In this document: one piece after another, positions 55,301 to 61,300 of the stretch
Position numbering within the stretch: the stretch's first letter is position 1
How the letters are laid out: each line of letters opens with the position of its first letter
Origin: Streptomyces sp. CGMCC 4.7035
Lineage (GTDB): Bacteria > Actinomycetota > Actinomycetes > Streptomycetales > Streptomycetaceae
Length of the DNA stretch: 64,000 nucleotides
Assembly: GCF_031583065.1 (NCBI RefSeq)
Contig: NZ_CP134053.1
Coordinates: 806,001-870,000 of the forward strand
Direction: 5' to 3'
The notes under the pieces: generated by a model
The model's input: only the letters and a program-made list of their open reading frames with translations
The model's database searches: none
What the model was told of the DNA's origin: nothing
Program-made: the position numbers and the translations under genes

Positions 55301-58300
55301 GCGGTGGTGGTGCTGGATGTGCTGCCGCTGAACACGAACGGGAAGCTGGACCGCAAGGCCCTGCCCGCGCCGGACTTCACTGCGATCGCTGGTTCCGGGC
55401 GTGGCCCGGCCAACGTGCGCGAGGAACTGCTCTGCCAGGGCTTTGCCGAGGTCCTGGGGCTGGAGTCGGTCGGCGTCGATGACGACTTCTTCGCCCTGGG
55501 CGGTCATTCTCTGCTGGCGGTGCGGCTGGTGGAGTGGTTGCGGGTGCGGGGTGTGTCGGTGTCGGTACGGGCGTTGTTCGTCTCGCCGACGCCGGCGGGT
55601 CTGGCGGCCACCTCGGGTGCGGTGTCGGTGGTGGTGCCGGAGAACCTGATCCCGGACGGGGCGCAGGTGATCACGCCGGAGATGCTGCCGCTGGTCGAGC
55701 TGACCGAGGCCGAGGTCCAGACCGTGGTCGGCACGGTCGAGGGCGGTGCGGCGAACGTGGCGGACATCTACCCGCTGGCTCCGCTGCAGGAAGGCATCCT
55801 CTTCCACCACCTGCTGGCCGACGGCGGCCAGGATGCTTATGTGTCGCCGATGGTGATCGAGTTCGACGGCCGTTCCCGGCTGGACGGGTTCGTCTCGGCG
55901 TTGCAGCAGGTGATCGACCGGCATGACGTGTTCCGCACGTCGGTCGTGTGGCAGGGGCTGCGCGAGCCGGTCCAGGTGGTGTGGCGATCTGCGGCGCTGC
56001 CCGTCACCGAGGTCAGGCTCGATGCCGATGCCGAGGACCCGGCGGCGGAGTTGGTGGCGTCGGTCGGACTGTCGATGGACCTGGGGCGCGCACCGCTCCT
56101 GGACCTGCACATCACCGAGATGTCCGACGGCCGGTGGCTCGGACTGCTGCGGGTGCACCACCTGGTGCAGGACCACACCGCGATGGACGTCGTGTACGAC
56201 GAGGTGCGCACCATCCTCGCCGGGCGTGCCGAGGAGCTTCCCGAGCCGTTGCCGTTCCGGGACTTCGTGGCTCAGAGCCGCGCCGGCCTGGACACCGGGG
56301 AGCACGAGGCGTTCTTCCGCGAGCTGCTCGCCGGGGTGGACGAGCCGACCGCGGCGTTCGGGGTCAGCGACGTACGCGGCGACGGCTCCGGGATCGCGCG
56401 GGCCGGGCTTGGTGTGGATGCCGCGCTGGCGGTGCGCTTGCGGGAGATGTCCCGTCGGCTGGGGGCCAGCCCGGCCACGGTGATGCATGTGGCGTGGTCG
56501 CGGGTGCTGGCGGTGGTCTCCGGCCGTGACGACGTCGTCTTCGGCACCGTGCTGTTCGGCCGGATGAACGCCGGCGCAGGCTCCGACCGTGTACCCGGCC
56601 TGTTCATGAACACCCTCCCGGTGCGGGTGCGCACCACCGAACTCAACACCCTGGACGCGGTCACAGGGATGCGTGGCCAGCTGGCCGGGCTGTTGGAGCA
56701 CGAGCACGCGCCGCTGGCGCTGGCCCAGCGGGTCAGCGGGGTGCCGGCCGATGAGCCGTTGTTCGCTGCGCTGTTCAACTACCGGCACAACGCCGTCGGC
56801 GGGGCGCAGGGCGCCGGCGGGGACGGCGGGTTCCAGGGCATCCGGTCGGTGTTCGCCCGGGAGAGCAGTAACTTTCCGCTGACGGTGTCGGTCGACGACA
56901 ACGGTGACAGTTTCGGTCTGGTGGTGGATGCGGTCGGGCCGATCGATCCGCAGGCGGTGGCCGGGATGCTGCACAGCGCGGTCGGCGGTGTGGTGTCCGC
57001 GCTGGAGAACGCTCTGAACGGCGGCGTGCAGGTGCCGCTGTCGGCCGTGGGCGTACTGGACGCCGCGGAGCTGGACCAGGTGCTGCGTCAGTGGAACGAC
57101 ACGGCGGTCGAGGTGCCGTCCGCGACGTTGCCGGGGTTGTTCGCGGGGCAGGTGGCGCGGACGCCGGATGCGCCGGCGGTGGTGTTCGAGGGCGAGTCCG
57201 TCTCCTACGGGGAGCTGGATGCGCGTGCGAACCGTCTGGCCCGTTACCTGTCGGGCCGGGGTGTGGGTCCGGAGTCGGTCGTCGCGGTGATGATGGAACG
57301 CGGCGTGGAGATGGTGGTGGCGCTGCTGGCCGTGTTGAAGGCCGGGGCTGCGTATCTGCCGGTGGATCCGGAACTGCCCGCCGAGCGGGTGTCGTTCATG
57401 CTGGCCGATGCCGGCGTGGTCGCTGTCGTCACCGGTGCTGGTCTCTCGGGTGTGGATGCCGGTTCGGTGCCGGTGGTGGCGTTGGATGAGCCGGGTGTGG
57501 TGTCGGCGGTGTCGTCGTTGTCCGATGCTGATCCTGGGGTGTCGGTGGTGTCGGGGCATGCGGCGTATGTGATTTATACGTCGGGGTCGACGGGGTTGCC
57601 GAAGGGTGTGGTGGTTTCGCATGCGGGGATTGTGAACCGGTTGGTGTGGATGCAGGCGCGGTTCGGTCTTGGGGTCGGGGACCGGGTGTTGCACAAGACG
57701 CCGTTCGGTTTCGATGTGTCGGTGTGGGAGTTGTTCTGGCCGTTGGTGCAGGGTGCGGTGATGGTGGTGGCCCGGCCGGGTGGTCATCGGGATCCGGGGT
57801 ATGTGGCGGGGTTGATCCGTGATGAGCGGGTGGACACGGTGCATTTTGTGCCTTCGATGCTGGAGGCGTTCCTGGGTGTGGTGGGGGCGGGGGAGTGTGG
57901 GTCGCTGCGTCGGGTGGTGTGTTCGGGTGAGGCGTTGGGTGCTGGGGTGCGGGACCGGTTCTTCGGGGTGTTCGGTTCGGCGGTGGGGTTGTTCAATCTG
58001 TACGGTCCGACCGAGGCGTCGGTGGATGTGACCGGTCATGGGGTGGTGGCTGACGGGGCGTCGGTGGTGCCGATCGGGCGTCCGGTGTTCAACACGCGGG
58101 TGTTCGTGCTGGATGAGCGGCTTGCTCCGGTGCCGGTGGGGGTGGCGGGTGAGTTGTATCTGGCTGGTGTGCAGTTGGCGCGGGGGTATGTGGGGCGTGC
58201 GGGTCTGACCGGTGAGCGGTTCGTCGCCGACCCGTTCGACACCACTGCCGGTGGTGGTGGGCGTTTGTACCGGACCGGGGATGTGGTGCGGTGGGACGCC

Positions 58301-61300
58301 GATGGTGATCTGGTGTATCTGGGGCGTGCGGATGAGCAGGTGAAGATCCGTGGTTTCCGGATCGAGCCGGGCGAGATCCAGGCGGTCATCGCCGAGCATC
58401 CGCAGGTCGGGCAGGCGGCTGTGATCGCGCGGGAGGATGTGGGCGGGGACAAGCGTCTGGTCGCCTACGTCGTCCCGGCAACCGGAGCGGAAGCCGATCC
58501 GGTCGTGCTGCGGGAGCATGTCGCTTCGCGTCTGCCGGAGTACATGGTGCCCGCGGTGGTCGTGGTGCTGGACGCGCTGCCGCTGACGCCCAACGGGAAG
58601 CTGGACCGGCGGGCCCTGCCCGCACCGGACTTCGCGTCCGCAGCCGGTTCCGGTCGCGGCCCGGCCAACGTCCGCGAAGAGCTGCTGTGCCAGGCGTTCG
58701 CCGAGATTCTCGGACTGGAGTCGGTCGGTGTCGATGACGACTTCTTCGCCCTGGGCGGCCACTCCCTGCTCGCGGTGCGCCTGGTCAGCCGGATGCGGAC
58801 CGTTCTCGGGGTCGAGGTGTCTCTGCGGACGCTCTTCGAGGCCCCGACGGTGGCCGGCCTTGCCGCGCGGCTTTCGGGTGCCCGTGCGGCGCGGTCTGCT
58901 CTGGCGCCGTGGGCGCGTCCGGAGCGGTTGCCGTTGTCGTTCGCGCAGCAACGCCTGTGGTTCATCGGTCAGTTGGAAGGCCCGAGCGCGCTCTACAACA
59001 TTCCGATGGTGCTCGGACTGTCAGGCGAGGTCGACCAGGCCGCGCTTGCGGCGGCCCTGCGGGATGTGATCGGCCGGCACGAGGTGCTGCGCACGGTCTT
59101 CCCCACCGCCGCGGACGGTAAGCCATACCAGCAGATCATCAATGTCGATGAGCTGGAGTGGGAGCTGCAGCGGGTCCAGGTGGCTGCTGAGGATCTCCCA
59201 GGTGCGGTCGCGCAGGCGACGGAGTATGCCTTCGATCTGGCGGTGGAGGTGCCGATCCGGGCGTGGCTGTTCAGCGACGGCTCGGGTGACCATGTGCTGG
59301 CGGTGGTGGTGCACCACATCGCCGGTGACGGTTGGTCGACCGGTCCGCTGGCCCAGGACGTGTCGGCGGCGTACGCGGCGCGCCTTGAAGGCCGTTCCCC
59401 GCACTGGGGGCCGTTGCCGGTGCAGTACGCGGACTACACCCTGTGGCAGCGCGAACTGCTCGGGGACGAGCAGGACCAGGACAGCCTGATCTCCCAGCAG
59501 GTCGGTTTCTGGCGTGAGGCTTTGGCCGGGGCGCCGGAGGAACTGGCACTGCCCGTGGACCGGCCGCGTCCGGCGGTGGCGAGCCATCGCGGGCACGCGG
59601 TGCCGGTGCAGGTTCCGGCTGATGTGCACGCGCGGCTGCTTTCGGTGGCGCGTGAGCAGGGCGTGACGGTGTTCATGGTGCTGCAGGCCGCGTTGGCGGT
59701 GCTGCTGTCCAAGCTGGGCGCCGGTGAGGACATCCCGATCGGTGCGGCGGTCGCCGGGCGTACGGACGAGGCGCTGGACGACCTGGTCGGGTTCTTCGTC
59801 AACACGCTGGTGATGCGCACGGACCTGTCGGGTGACCCGAGCTTCGAGCAGGTGCTGACCCGGGTACGTGAGGCAGGCCTGTCGGCGTTCGAGCATCAGG
59901 ATGTGCCGTTCGAGCGGTTGGTGGAGGAGCTGGCTCCTGCCCGTTCGCTGTCGCGGCATCCGTTGTTCCAGGTGATGCTCACCCTGCAGAACAACGCCCA
60001 GGCGGTCCTGGACCTGCCCGGCGTTCGAGCCGGCGGGCAGGCGGCGACGCAGCTCGGTGGGACGCCGATTGCGGCAGTCGCGAAGTTCGACGTGGACGTG
60101 ACGGTGTCGGAGGTGTTCGACGCCGAAGGTGTTCCGGCCGGGTTGCGGGCTGTGGTGACTGGGTCTGCGGATCTGTTCGATGCCGGCAGTGTGGCGATGC
60201 TCGCCGAGCGTTTGGTGCGGGTGCTGGAGGCGGTCGTCGCCGAGCCGTCGGTGCGGGTCTCCGGGGTGGATGTGCTGGGCGCGGCCGAGCTGGATCGGGT
60301 GCTGCGTCAGTGGAATGACACGGGTTTCGTGGCGCCGGGGGTTTCGGTGCCGGAGTTGTTCGCGGTGCAGGTGGCGCGGACGCCGGATGCGCCGGCGGTG
60401 GTGAGTGGTGGCGTGTCGCTCTCGTACGGGGAGCTGGATGCGCGTGCGAATCGTCTGGCCCGGTATCTGACCGGGTTGGGTGTGGGTGCGGAGTCGGTGG
60501 TGGGGTTGTGTCTGCCGCGTGGGGTGGACATGGTGGTGGCCCTGTTGGCGGTGTGGAAGGCCGGGGGCGCGTATCTGCCGGTGGACCCGGCCTATCCGGT
60601 GGAGCGGATCGCGTTCATGCTGGCTGATGCGGGGCCGGTGTGTGTGCTGACGGTGTCCGGGGTGGCCGGGGTGCTGTCCGCGCCGGAGGGTGTGCCGGTG
60701 GTGGTGCTGGACGAGCCGGGTGTGGTGGCTGCGGTGTCGTCGTTGTCCGATGCTGATCCTGGGGTGTCGGTGTTGTCGGGGTGTCCGGCGTATGTGATCT
60801 ATACGTCGGGGTCGACGGGGATGCCGAAGGGTGTGGTGGTCGAGCAGGGTTCGGTGGCTGCTTTGGTGGCGTGGGCGGGGTCCCGGTTCGGCTCGGGTGG
60901 TGAGTTCGGCCGGGTGCTGGGGTCGACGTCGCTGAGTTTCGATGTGTCGGTGTTCGAGTTGTTGGGCCCGTTGTGTGCGGGTGGTTGTGTGGAGGTGGTT
61001 GAGGACCTGTTGGCGCTGGCTGATGGGGCCGTGGGGGTGGGTGAGGTGTCGTTGGTGAGTGCGGTGCCTTCGGCGTTGTCGCGGGTGCTGGACGGTGCGG
61101 GTGGCGGGGTGCGGCCGCAGGCGGTGGTGCTGGCGGGTGAGGGTTTGTCGGCGCCGGTGTTCGCTCGGGTGTGTGAGGCGTTGCCGGGTGCGGTGGTGGC
61201 CAATATTTATGGTCCGACCGAGGCGACGGTGTATGCGACGGCGTGGTTCGGTGAGGGTGCGGAGTGTGGTGGGGCGGGGTGGGTGCCGCCGATCGGTCGG